DNA of 64,000 nt from an uncultured Blautia sp. (GCA_934373235.1 CAKROW010000003.1:58387-122386), one strand, 5' to 3'. Shown: positions 44,534 through 51,842, counted from the first letter of the stretch. Notes: a model not told the origin generated them from the sequence alone. Made by a program: numbers and translations.

Positions 44534-44557
44534 TTCAGTCCAAACGTTTGGACTGAA
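44534..44557. repeat. Prophage palindrome, copy 7
   Basis: Perfect 24-bp copy with TT/AA ends, directly after the miniprotein gene. Confidence 0.95.
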
Positions 44558-44587
44558 ATAAAACCCTTTGAACAGGGAAATCATAAG

Positions 44588-44661
44588 AATAAATAAAAAT
44601 AGTGTTGTCAATGATTGAGTATCAACAAAGCCTGTCATTGATAACACTATTTTTATTTATT
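44588..44661. terminator. 27-bp stem-loop upstream of the transposase gene
   Basis: Arms 44588-44614 and 44635-44661 match with one G-T position; AT-rich ends give T-runs on both strands. It insulates the transposase gene from the phage genes in both directions; a role as transposase binding site cannot be excluded. Confidence 0.65.
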
Positions 44662-44690
44662 ACCCTCTCCCATAAAAGGGGGACTTACAC

Positions 44691-45737
44691 ATGAAAAAGG
44701 GTAACACTTATTTGAAAGAACGTGAACGTTATCAACTAGAATCTCTTCTTTTACAGAAAATTCCTGTGAAAGATATTGCAAAAATTCTTAACCGTTCAAG
44801 AAGCACGATCTACCGGGAAATCAAACTCGGCACGGTTGAAATGTTAGATTCTGACCTGATACCTTACAAAAAATATTGTGCCGATCGCGGTCAACAGGTA
44901 CAGGATGAAAATAGCAAGAACAAGGGCAGGGAACTTAAAGTAGGCACAGATTTAGAGTTTATTGAATTTCTTGAACACATGATTCTAAAAAAGAAATACA
45001 GCCCGGTTGCTATTCTTGCACACATCAAAAAGAATAACCTTACATTTCAGACCGATATCTGCTACAAGACTATCTATAATTACATCAATAACAACCTGCT
45101 TCTTAACGTAACCCGGCACAATCTACCTATGCCACGAAAAAAAGTAGAGAAAATTAAAGACAAGAAACGTCTTGCAAGAACGCATTATCATACAAGTATT
45201 GAAGAACGTCCCCGGGAAATACGCTCCCGGCTCACTTATGGTCACTGGGAACTAGACACAGTAGAATCTGGCAGGGGTGACAAAACCTGTCTTTTCGTAT
45301 TTACGGAAAGAGCTACGAGGGAGGAACTGATATACAAAGCGGAAAGCAAAAGCCAGCCCTGCCTTATCAGAATCTTAAACAAGTTAGAGCGTGCCTTAAC
45401 TGCTCCGGTATTCCGGGAAACATTCAAATCATTAACCTGTGATAACGGCTGTGAGTTTTTGGATATGCACGCAATAGAAAAAAGCATTTACAACAAAGTA
45501 ATGAAGCGGACAAAAGTATACTATTGCCATCCTTACAATGCCTGTGAACGTGGTAGCAATGAAAATGCAAATAAGCTTATCCGCAGATGGATACCAAAAG
45601 GTGCACACATTAGCACATTCACAGATCAATATATCAAAGATATTGAAACGTGGATAAATGATTATCCCCGAAAAATATTCAATTACCTTTCGGCACGAGA
45701 GTACAAAGAACTTCTACAGTCCAAACGTTTGGACTGA
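44691..45737 (+). CDS. IS30-family transposase
   Basis: 348 residues. N-terminal helix-turn-helix (VKDIAKILNRSRSTIYREI) of the IS30 type. The DDE core: HWELDTV (D), TCDNGCEF (D) and NACERGSNENANKLIRRW (E). GGGGG precedes the ATG. The last codons, SKRLD-stop, are coded by palindrome copy 8. No flanking inverted repeats of an independent insertion sequence were found, so it appears to be part of the phage. Spiroplasma filamentous viruses also carry IS30-type transposases, so it may serve integration. Confidence 0.9.
   Translation: MKKGNTYLKERERYQLESLLLQKIPVKDIAKILNRSRSTIYREIKLGTVEMLDSDLIPYKKYCADRGQQVQDENSKNKGRELKVGTDLEFIEFLEHMILKKKYSPVAILAHIKKNNLTFQTDICYKTIYNYINNNLLLNVTRHNLPMPRKKVEKIKDKKRLARTHYHTSIEERPREIRSRLTYGHWELDTVESGRGDKTCLFVFTERATREELIYKAESKSQPCLIRILNKLERALTAPVFRETFKSLTCDNGCEFLDMHAIEKSIYNKVMKRTKVYYCHPYNACERGSNENANKLIRRWIPKGAHISTFTDQYIKDIETWINDYPRKIFNYLSAREYKELLQSKRLD
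45717..45736. repeat. Prophage palindrome, copy 8 (inside the transposase stop)
   Basis: Perfect 20-bp copy; supplies the final residues SKRLD and most of the TGA stop. Confidence 0.95.
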
Positions 45738-46016
45738 TGAGGGACGTTTTTCCATACGTGTGGGCGCAGTCCAAACGTTTGGAAAACTGACCTCACCAGT
45801 CAGCCAGTAAAGTAAAACATACAAGCGGAATCCAAAAAGGGATGCATAACAGCACCCCTTAAAACTATGCGTTCGTTCTTCTTGTTGACCTTTGAATTGC
45901 CCGGGAAGTTATCCGGGCAAGGCATTGGGAAGCAAGAAGCCTTTTAAAATTTGTCTATTTTGTTCAATTTTTTCAATTACTTTTATGCATCCTGACGAAA
46001 ATGCAATATTTGGCAA
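45738..46016. other. Prophage right-end region
   Basis: No gene seen. It holds palindrome copy 9, a hairpin TTGCCCGG / CCGGGCAA (45896-45920 region) and T-rich DNA. It also forms the sequence into which rho transcription now runs. Confidence 0.5.
45767..45783. repeat. Prophage palindrome, copy 9 (right arm lost)
   Basis: CAGTCCAAACGTTTGGA then AAAAC, the same type of truncation as copy 2. Confidence 0.85.
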
Positions 46017-47657
46017 TTATTTTCCTATTTCCTCTTGCAATTTACAAAATTTCTGTTTTCTTACTGTCTGAACAAATTCTTCGTTGTTTTTGGTTCTTGA
46101 GAACATATTCAGGATCTGTTCCACTGCATCCTCGGACTTCATTCCATTTAATGCCTTGCGCATGATATAGACTGCCTCCTGCTCCTCACGGCTGAGAAGA
46201 AGGTCTTCCCGTCTGGTTCCGGATTTCTGGATATCAATGGCAGGAAATACACGTTTCTCCTGAAGTTTACGGTCAAGGACAAGCTCCATGTTACCGGTTC
46301 CCTTAAACTCCTCATAGATCACATCGTCCATCTTGCTTCCTGTATCTACCAGCGCTGTGGCAAGAATGGTCAGGCTTCCGCCCTCGCGCATATTACGGGC
46401 TGCTCCGAAAAATCTCTTTGGCATATGGAGAGCTGCCGGATCAAGGCCACCGGAAAGGGTTCTTCCACTTGGAGGGATGATCAGGTTATAGGCCCTTGCC
46501 AGTCTGGTGATGGAATCCAGAAGAATCACAACATCCTGCTTGTGCTCAACCAGACGGCGGGCACGCTCCACAACCATCTCAGAGACACGTTTATGATGCT
46601 CCGGAAGCTCATCAAAAGTAGAATAGATCACTTCCACATTGGGTCCCTGAATAGCTTCCTTGATATCTGTAACCTCCTCCGGACGTTCATCAATGAGAAG
46701 GATGATCAAATGGCAGTCCCGGTTGTTCTTCAGAATGGACTTGGCCACATCTTTAAGAAGTGTGGTCTTACCTGCCTTTGGCGGAGATACGATCATGCCA
46801 CGCTGTCCCTTTCCGATGGGGCTTATAAGATCTACGATACGCATGGCAGTTGTTCCTCCCGGGCGTTCCATGATAAGACGCTCGTTTGGAAAAACAGGAG
46901 TCATATCCTCAAAATTATAGCGTTTCTGTCCTTCGCTTGGATGGAACCCGTTGATGGAAGTCACATAGAGAAGTGCACTGAACTTCTCCCCCTGGGTCTT
47001 GATCCTGATATTTCCCTGGATGATATCACCGGTCTTCAGATTGAAACGGCGGATCTGGGACGGAGATACATAGATATCATTCTCTCCCGGAAGATAATTG
47101 GCACAGCGGATAAATCCATAACCGTCCGGAAGCACCTCAAGGATACCATTGGCTTTCTCACCGCTGTCAAGCTGTACATTCTCCTCTGTTCCATGATATG
47201 TACTGCTCTTATCCGGCTCATGTGCTGCCACCTCCGGCTTCTCTCTCTGCGTGTAATTCTCCCGGTTCTCTCTGCTGGCTGTGCGTTCTTCTCTCTGCTG
47301 GCTGTTATCTCTGTTGTATTCCCGGGCGGGTTTCCTGTATCCATTATTATAATTGTTGTTATAGTTATTGCTGCCGTATTCACGTCTGGGCCTGCGCTCC
47401 TGCTCCTGACGGACCGGCTGGGCGCTGTCACCACGTGTGGTCTCACTGTGTACGGCACCTGTGGAACCGGGGACAACGGTCTCTTTATGGCTCCCGGAAG
47501 CTCCGGCTGCCGTACCCTCCCCGTTCTCCCTGGCATCTTCTTCCACCATACGTTCGATCAATGCCGGTTTTCTTAATGTTGAAATTCCTTTTAAGCCTCT
47601 TGCTTTTGCCAGGTCTTTCAAAACGGCAAGAGACAGTGACTCATACTTTTCTCTCAT
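46017..47657 (-). CDS. rho: Transcription termination factor Rho, C-terminus altered by prophage insertion
   Basis: 546-residue hexameric RNA helicase. N-terminal Rho_N domain (SLAVLKDLAKARGLKG), then an insert rich in Arg, Asn, Glu and Tyr (about 60-150) of the kind that can aid phase separation, the RNA-binding cold-shock fold (GILEVLPDGYGFIR), Walker A PPKAGKTTLL, Walker B LIILLIDERPEEV, and the R-loop region SGTRREDLLLSREEQ. The last nine residues CKLQEEIGK are coded by phage DNA. Without the insertion the frame would end KQKFL-stop. The ATPase core is intact, so function is probably kept. Confidence 0.95.
   Translation of the reverse strand: MREKYESLSLAVLKDLAKARGLKGISTLRKPALIERMVEEDARENGEGTAAGASGSHKETVVPGSTGAVHSETTRGDSAQPVRQEQERRPRREYGSNNYNNNYNNGYRKPAREYNRDNSQQREERTASRENRENYTQREKPEVAAHEPDKSSTYHGTEENVQLDSGEKANGILEVLPDGYGFIRCANYLPGENDIYVSPSQIRRFNLKTGDIIQGNIRIKTQGEKFSALLYVTSINGFHPSEGQKRYNFEDMTPVFPNERLIMERPGGTTAMRIVDLISPIGKGQRGMIVSPPKAGKTTLLKDVAKSILKNNRDCHLIILLIDERPEEVTDIKEAIQGPNVEVIYSTFDELPEHHKRVSEMVVERARRLVEHKQDVVILLDSITRLARAYNLIIPPSGRTLSGGLDPAALHMPKRFFGAARNMREGGSLTILATALVDTGSKMDDVIYEEFKGTGNMELVLDRKLQEKRVFPAIDIQKSGTRREDLLLSREEQEAVYIMRKALNGMKSEDAVEQILNMFSRTKNNEEFVQTVRKQKFCKLQEEIGK
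46046..46061. repeat. Right attachment core (attR)
   Basis: AAAATTTCTGTTTTCT within the end of rho, identical to 36108-36123. Confidence 0.75.
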
Positions 47658-47764
47658 AAATAATCCTCTATTCTTAATTTATGTGTATTTTTGATTTTTT
47701 TGGAATTCAGGCCGGCCCGAATCGGCAAACCTGGTTGTGACGAAATTCTGAATTTTCTGTATCT

Positions 47765-47794
47765 ATTATACACATTATCCCACATCCATTGCAA
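47765..47794 (-). promoter_or_regulatory. Promoter of rho
   Basis: Minus-strand TTGCAA (47789-47794), 18 bases, TATAAT (47765-47770), about 108 bases before the rho ATG. The 331-base gap to the next gene (47658-47988) also holds the two terminators and the repeat listed separately. Confidence 0.65.
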
Positions 47795-47856
47795 GGATTA
47801 TTTATCGACAATTTTCGCAGTTTTCTCACAGTTTTCGCAACTGCGGCATAATTCCT

Positions 47857-47893
47857 CTCCGGCGCAGTGCGATCCTGCCCGGAGGGCTTTTTT
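47857..47893 (+). terminator. Isolated plus-strand terminator
   Basis: CTCCGG / CCGGAG stem with a 16-base loop, then GGCTTTTTT. No plus-strand gene lies upstream between it and the prophage; a short RNA from the rho upstream region is one explanation. Confidence 0.6.
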
Positions 47894-47933
47894 ATGTCAT
47901 TGGAACATTACGGAGTAATTTCCCATGCCATAA
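47892..47933. repeat. Dispersed palindromic repeat, copy 1
   Basis: TTATGTCATTGGAA, centre TTACGGAGTAA, then TTCCCATGCCATAA. The outer arms pair at 12 of 14 positions. Confidence 0.6.
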
Positions 47934-47971
47934 ACAAAAATACACCGCACCGGCAGTATACCGGTACGGTG
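47934..47971 (-). terminator. Terminator of the metalloprotease gene
   Basis: CACCGTACCGG / CCGGTGCGGTG stem on the minus strand, followed by TATTTTTG. Confidence 0.8.
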
Positions 47972-47988
47972 CATCTGTTATCTTCTTA

Positions 47989-48969
47989 TTACTTCCAGAT
48001 CGGGCTGTAAAGCCTGATGATCTTGTCAACTTTGTCATCTGTAACCTTGGAAAGTGCATCTTCAACTGCCGCATAAGTCTCCGGACGCTGGCTCCTGAGC
48101 ATCTGGGGATCCAGGATATAGTTCCTTACGGACTCTGCAAAATACTCGGAAGCATTCTGTGTTGCATATGCTTTATTGACTGCTGTATACTTGGATTTCT
48201 CGCTGTTGTAAACTGCTGCAAAGCTGCTGCTGCGATCCACATTACCTGCAATGAAAGCAAGGAAATGTCCAAGTTCATGATAAATGGTTTCATCCTCTGC
48301 CTGAAGTGTAATGCTCTGTGTCCTTGCATCAAAGTAACCTGCATAGGGAACAGAAGGATCAACTGTAACAGTGAAACCCATCTTTGTGTATGCGTTCAGC
48401 ACTCTGCCGTCCATCTTCGGAGCAATTGCTGATACACTTACAGTGTGTTTCTCCTGTTTCGCAGTGGATGCTGTGGTTTTTCCTGCTGTGCTTGTCGCTG
48501 CAGCAGTAACAGTTGTTGTAGTCTTAACAGTTGTTGTTACCATCTTGGTAACTACCTTGTTCTTTGACCTCTTGGTGTACTTCTCAGTTGTGGCAGTTTT
48601 AACTGTTGTCTGAGTTTTTACTGTTGTTGTCTTGTTTGTCTTCTTGGTGCTGGTCTTTGTTTTCTTGGTTGTTGGAAGGCTCTTTGTATAAGTCTTCTTG
48701 GCTGCACTCTTAAGTTTGACATTCTTTTTACTTGTTTTGGTCTTGGATGTTGTTTTGGTGGTAACCTTTGGCTTGGATGCCAGCGGTGTATCATCACCGG
48801 TAAGAGTTGTCTCTACGACCGGATCCGTATAACTTGGAAGCTCCGGTACATCAGAGTTCTGCCAAACTACTGCAAGGCTACCTGCTGTAATAACTGCGGC
48901 TGCTGCTACACAGCCGGCTGCGATCTTCTTCCTGCGGAAGAATTCCCTGAGATTCATTTTCCTTTTCAT
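47989..48969 (-). CDS. Membrane-anchored ATLF/PPEP-like zinc metalloprotease (predicted)
   Basis: 326 residues from the ATG at 48969 (AAGGTG upstream). A basic N-terminus and one hydrophobic segment (IAAGCVAAAAVITAGSLAVVW) act as an uncleaved anchor or signal. Then comes a Lys/Thr-rich low-complexity stalk (about 65-170, TTTVKTQTT-like) and a compact C-terminal domain. That domain has the zinc motif HELGH (in ETIYHELGHFLAF) and a downstream EYFAESV that supplies the third ligand, as in the anthrax-lethal-factor-like Pro-Pro endopeptidases. Expression is probably controlled by the c-di-GMP riboswitch upstream. Substrates are likely surface proteins (inference). Confidence 0.75.
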   Translation of the reverse strand: MKRKMNLREFFRRKKIAAGCVAAAAVITAGSLAVVWQNSDVPELPSYTDPVVETTLTGDDTPLASKPKVTTKTTSKTKTSKKNVKLKSAAKKTYTKSLPTTKKTKTSTKKTNKTTTVKTQTTVKTATTEKYTKRSKNKVVTKMVTTTVKTTTTVTAAATSTAGKTTASTAKQEKHTVSVSAIAPKMDGRVLNAYTKMGFTVTVDPSVPYAGYFDARTQSITLQAEDETIYHELGHFLAFIAGNVDRSSSFAAVYNSEKSKYTAVNKAYATQNASEYFAESVRNYILDPQMLRSQRPETYAAVEDALSKVTDDKVDKIIRLYSPIWK

Positions 48970-49050
48970 ATAAACACACCTTTCAGAAGCGGACGTTTCT
49001 GATCTACTGTATGTATAACAGAATCTTAATGATATAAAAAGTTTCATAAC

Positions 49051-49091
49051 AATGAAAAAACCGTTTAATTTTGTAACAAAATTAAACGGTT
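49051..49091 (-). terminator. Expression-platform terminator of the c-di-GMP riboswitch
   Basis: A 15-bp stem (arms 49059-49073 and 49077-49091) with a three-base loop, followed on the minus strand by TTTTTTC. The 5' arm side begins with GGCAACC, complementary to GGTTGCC of the aptamer (49181-49187), so the two folds exclude each other. Confidence 0.85.
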
Positions 49092-49177
49092 GCCTGATAT
49101 GGACCATAATCATATCATTAAATAAATTCAGTTATCCCCTAGTAGTACCAAAAATACGTCACCAAATCAGAATTTAA

Positions 49178-49255
49178 TGCGGCAACCGGCTGTCATAGTC
49201 TCACGACCTTAGACCCTTGGCTTTGCGTCCCTGTCTTTCAACAAGTTTGCCTTTA
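49178..49255 (-). promoter_or_regulatory. c-di-GMP-I (GEMM) riboswitch aptamer
   Basis: Minus strand reads GGCAAACTTG, then AGGGACGCAAAGCC, GGGTCTAAGG, and GACAGCCGGTTGCCG: the conserved class I aptamer with the GGGACGCAAAGCC and GGTTGCC blocks. P1 is GGCAAAC / GGTTGCC. Ligand binding would hold P1 and leave the terminator free, which predicts an OFF switch for the protease gene. Confidence 0.9.
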
Positions 49256-49260
49256 TTTAC

Positions 49261-49289
49261 AGTATAAAGACTGTATTAAAAAATGTCAA
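49261..49289 (-). promoter_or_regulatory. Promoter of the riboswitch transcript
   Basis: Minus-strand TTGACA (49284-49289), 17 bases, TATACT (49261-49266); the transcript starts a few bases before the aptamer. Confidence 0.8.
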
Positions 49290-49327
49290 CGTTTTTTTGG
49301 GAATTCTGTTCTTTTTTGGTAAAATCT

Positions 49328-49377
49328 GATATACTTAACCATATAATGTCAGGGGCAGAAGTCATTTTACCCCTGAC
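49328..49377 (+). promoter_or_regulatory. Promoter and leader hairpin of the transglutaminase-like gene
   Basis: Extended -10 TGATATACT (ending 49335) with a weak -35, or TATAAT at 49342-49347. A stem GTCAGGGG / CCCCTGAC (49348-49377) lies in the leader. There is no second riboswitch motif. Confidence 0.45.
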
Positions 49378-49439
49378 CACACCAATAACCGGATGGATCA
49401 TACTGACCTGATATCCTCCATCCAAGCAAGGAGCGGTCT

Positions 49440-50384
49440 ATGGCGAAAACGTTTTCCCTTCGTCTCCTTACCATAATATTGTGCTTTTTCATATTGTGTA
49501 TGACCTTTGCAGGCTGTGGCTCCGGTTCCGGTGGCAGCAGTACGGAACCTCCGGTGTATTCTCCTCTTCAGGTACTGGTCCCGGAAGCTCCCGGCACACA
49601 GACTCTTGGGGCTTCCCCTCTTGTCCTGGATGTATCCAATACAGACCATGGATATCTGGTTGCACAGTCCGATTCCTCTGACCTTAAGACCAGCCTGCAG
49701 ATCACTGCACCTGACGGAATCCTTTACTCCTACTTTCTGGAAGCCGGAGATGAAGCAGTCATTCCTTTTACAGAAGGAGACGGCGATTATATGATCACAG
49801 GTTACCAGCAGGTCAGCGGCGAACAGTACGCCGCTCTTTACTGCGAGACCATATCTGTAAAGCTGGACAATCCGTTTCTGCCGTTTTTATATCCCAATCA
49901 GTATGTGAATTTTTCCAAAGACAGCAAGGCAAGCAAGCTGGCACTTTCCATGGTGTCCCAGGATACAAAAGATCTGGATGCCCTTAAGCTTATCTATGAC
50001 TATGTCACTGAGAATCTCACCTACGATTACCATAAGGCAGATACTGTAGAAACCGGATATCTTCCGGATGTAGACGAGACCCTTGATACAGGCACCGGCA
50101 TATGCTTTGACTATGCGGCTCTTGCCACTGCCATGCTGAGAAGCTGTGATATTCCCTGCAAGCTGCAGATCGGATATGCCGGAGATATCAAGCATGCCTG
50201 GATCGATGTGTACATCCGTTCCAAAGGCTGGATCAACAGTGCCATGTCCTTTGAAGGGGATTCCTGGTCCCTTATGGACCCGACTTTTGATTCCGGTTCC
50301 CGGAGCGGTTCCGAAGAGGACAAAGAGGCGATCCAGGATTACATCGGAGATGCAGACAATTACACCGTACAGTTCACACGATAA
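49440..50384 (+). CDS. Transglutaminase-like lipoprotein
   Basis: 314 residues with AAGGAG upstream. Lipoprotein signal with lipobox FAGC (Cys at about residue 22) and a GSGSGGSS linker. A beta-rich domain (about 40-150) precedes a transglutaminase/protease-like core with Cys in GICFDYA, His in KHAWIDV and Asp in MDPTFD, the expected triad. It may cross-link or cleave surface proteins. Only 40 bases separate it from the pilus-like operon, and its stop is followed by that operon's ribosome site, so joint expression is likely. Confidence 0.88.
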   Translation: MAKTFSLRLLTIILCFFILCMTFAGCGSGSGGSSTEPPVYSPLQVLVPEAPGTQTLGASPLVLDVSNTDHGYLVAQSDSSDLKTSLQITAPDGILYSYFLEAGDEAVIPFTEGDGDYMITGYQQVSGEQYAALYCETISVKLDNPFLPFLYPNQYVNFSKDSKASKLALSMVSQDTKDLDALKLIYDYVTENLTYDYHKADTVETGYLPDVDETLDTGTGICFDYAALATAMLRSCDIPCKLQIGYAGDIKHAWIDVYIRSKGWINSAMSFEGDSWSLMDPTFDSGSRSGSEEDKEAIQDYIGDADNYTVQFTR

Positions 50385-50424
50385 AACAATATATTTCCAT
50401 GGTAAAAAAGGAGACACTTACATT

Positions 50425-51468
50425 ATGAAATATAAACTTACAGCCAGAGAGTTGTCAGATTTCTGCGGCCAGCTTGCACTTCTGGTCCATTCCGGCATAT
50501 CTGCCACGGAGGGCATCAATATCCTTCTGGAAGAAAGCAGGACCGATACAGATAAGGAAGTCCTTGGAAGCCTTCTGAAACACATGGAGGAAACCGGGTC
50601 CCTCTCCCAGGCAATGAAGGAGACCGGATTTTTCCCTGATTCCGTTGTTGCATACACACGCACAGGGGAGGAGACCGGATGCCTGGATGAGATCATGGAA
50701 AGTCTCTCCACCCATTATGACCAGGAGCAGGAGATCTCAGACCAGATCCGAAGCGCAATCGCCTATCCCCTGATCATGCTTGGAATGATGGGCGTTGTGA
50801 TCCTGGTACTTCTTATAAAAGTCCTTCCTGTTTTTCAGCAGGTATTTAACCAGATGGGCATGGAGATCAACGAACTTTCCCGCGGACTTCTCAATATGGG
50901 AAATGTGATCAGCCGCTATTCCGCAGCCTTTTTCGTTTTTGCAGTGATCCTGATCTGCTGTGTACTGTTTTTCAGCCTCACTGCAAAAGGCCGAAGCTGC
51001 CTCATCTGTGCTGTCGTCCATCTTCCTGTAGTCCGGGATATTCCCGTATCCCTGGATTACGGACGTATGGCACAGGGGCTTTCTCTTGGCCTGAAAAGCG
51101 GACTTTCCCCGGAAACCAGCCTGGCCCTGGCTTCACAGATGATCTCCCATCCCCTTGTTCTTGAGCGCCTGAAAAAGACTGCTGACCTTCTCGACCAGGG
51201 TGAAGCTTTTGCCACTGCCCTCACCGGATCCGGCCTTTTTGACGGTATGGAAGGAAGACTTGTTTCCATCTCCTTTCAGTCCGGCTCTGCTGACGAGGCA
51301 CTCGCCCGTCTCTCAGTGAAATATCAGGAAAATTCCATCGGCCTTATCTCCAGGATCATTTCCATTGTGGAACCTACCATTGTGATCCTGCTTTCTCTTC
51401 TGGTAGGCCTGGTGCTTCTTTCTGTCATGATGCCCCTTCTCGGGATCCTTTCTGACATTGTAATGTGA
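50425..51468 (+). CDS. Type IV pilus/type II secretion inner-membrane platform protein (PilC/GspF family)
   Basis: 347 residues from the ATG at 50425 (AAAGGAG upstream). Two GspF domains (about 10-120 and 200-320) with three membrane helices (IAYPLIMLGMMGVVILVLLI, FFVFAVILICCVLFF and the C-terminal PTIVILLSLLVGLVLLSVMMPLL). Family motif TGEETGCLDEIMESLSTHYDQE. It couples the ATPase to pilin assembly. First gene of the six-gene pilus-like operon. Confidence 0.92.
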   Translation: MKYKLTARELSDFCGQLALLVHSGISATEGINILLEESRTDTDKEVLGSLLKHMEETGSLSQAMKETGFFPDSVVAYTRTGEETGCLDEIMESLSTHYDQEQEISDQIRSAIAYPLIMLGMMGVVILVLLIKVLPVFQQVFNQMGMEINELSRGLLNMGNVISRYSAAFFVFAVILICCVLFFSLTAKGRSCLICAVVHLPVVRDIPVSLDYGRMAQGLSLGLKSGLSPETSLALASQMISHPLVLERLKKTADLLDQGEAFATALTGSGLFDGMEGRLVSISFQSGSADEALARLSVKYQENSIGLISRIISIVEPTIVILLSLLVGLVLLSVMMPLLGILSDIVM

Positions 51469-51479
51469 GGTGAATGACC

Positions 51480-51842
51480 ATGAACCTTTTTGAAAGCCAC
51501 AGGAAAAAGTTTCTCAAAAATCTGACTCCTCTGATCCCTCTGCTGGTACTGACCCTTGTAGGTGTGCTGTTTTTTACAGGCATCAATGCCACCTCAGCAG
51601 AAACCCTCAAAAAAGAACAGCAGGCTCTGGAACAGGCTCTGGAAAACGGTGCAGTCAGAACCTATGCCCTTACAGGACGGTATCCGGAAAGTCTTGACCA
51701 GATCCTTAATGATTACCATATCACCTACGACAAAAACCGCTTTGTTGTGGAATACACCCCCAACGGAGCCAATCTCCTTCCTGCGATCAGCGTGATTTCC
51801 CTTTCCGATTCTTTTTCATCCGGAAAGGAGGCCCGCTCATGA
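51480..51842 (+). CDS. Small pilus-operon membrane protein
   Basis: 120 residues; GAGGTGA is nine bases before the ATG at 51480. One N-terminal membrane helix (LTPLIPLLVLTLVGVLFFTG), then a helical stretch and a GRYPESLDQILNDY segment resembling pseudopilins. It has no Gly-x4-Glu peptidase site, so it is either a degenerate pilin or a non-processed partner. It overlaps the next gene by four bases. Confidence 0.75.
   Translation: MNLFESHRKKFLKNLTPLIPLLVLTLVGVLFFTGINATSAETLKKEQQALEQALENGAVRTYALTGRYPESLDQILNDYHITYDKNRFVVEYTPNGANLLPAISVISLSDSFSSGKEARS

Larger units (their letters stand above)
36108..46061 (+). mobile_element. Inovirus-like (filamentous phage) prophage with IS30-family transposase
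   Basis: All genes are on the plus strand against minus-strand neighbours. The set and order match filamentous phages: ssDNA-binding protein, very short coat proteins, pIII-like protein with proline-rich linkers and a C-terminal membrane anchor, pVI-like protein, Zot/pI ATPase with a membrane segment, and a rolling-circle Rep. No secretin gene is present, fitting a Gram-positive host. Nine palindromes mark module borders. The element is bounded by the 16-bp repeats at 36108 and 46046. Codon use and AT content, especially in the N-terminal part of the 40439 gene, differ from the host. Confidence 0.85.

Noticed and set aside
44691..45737. The IS30-type gene as an unrelated insertion in the prophage
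   Set aside because: No terminal inverted repeats or target duplication around it; it is bordered by the element's own palindromes like the other modules. Not fully excluded.
36435..45783. The repeated palindromes as a CRISPR array
   Set aside because: Intervals range from tens of bases to about 2.8 kb and contain genes; there are no regular spacers and no cas genes.
45896..45920. TTGCCCGG hairpin as a new rho terminator supplied by the prophage
   Set aside because: The stem is good but no T-run follows on the minus strand; listed only as part of the right-end region.
46425..47576. 383-residue plus-strand frame opposite rho
   Set aside because: Antisense of a strongly conserved gene, no start signals.
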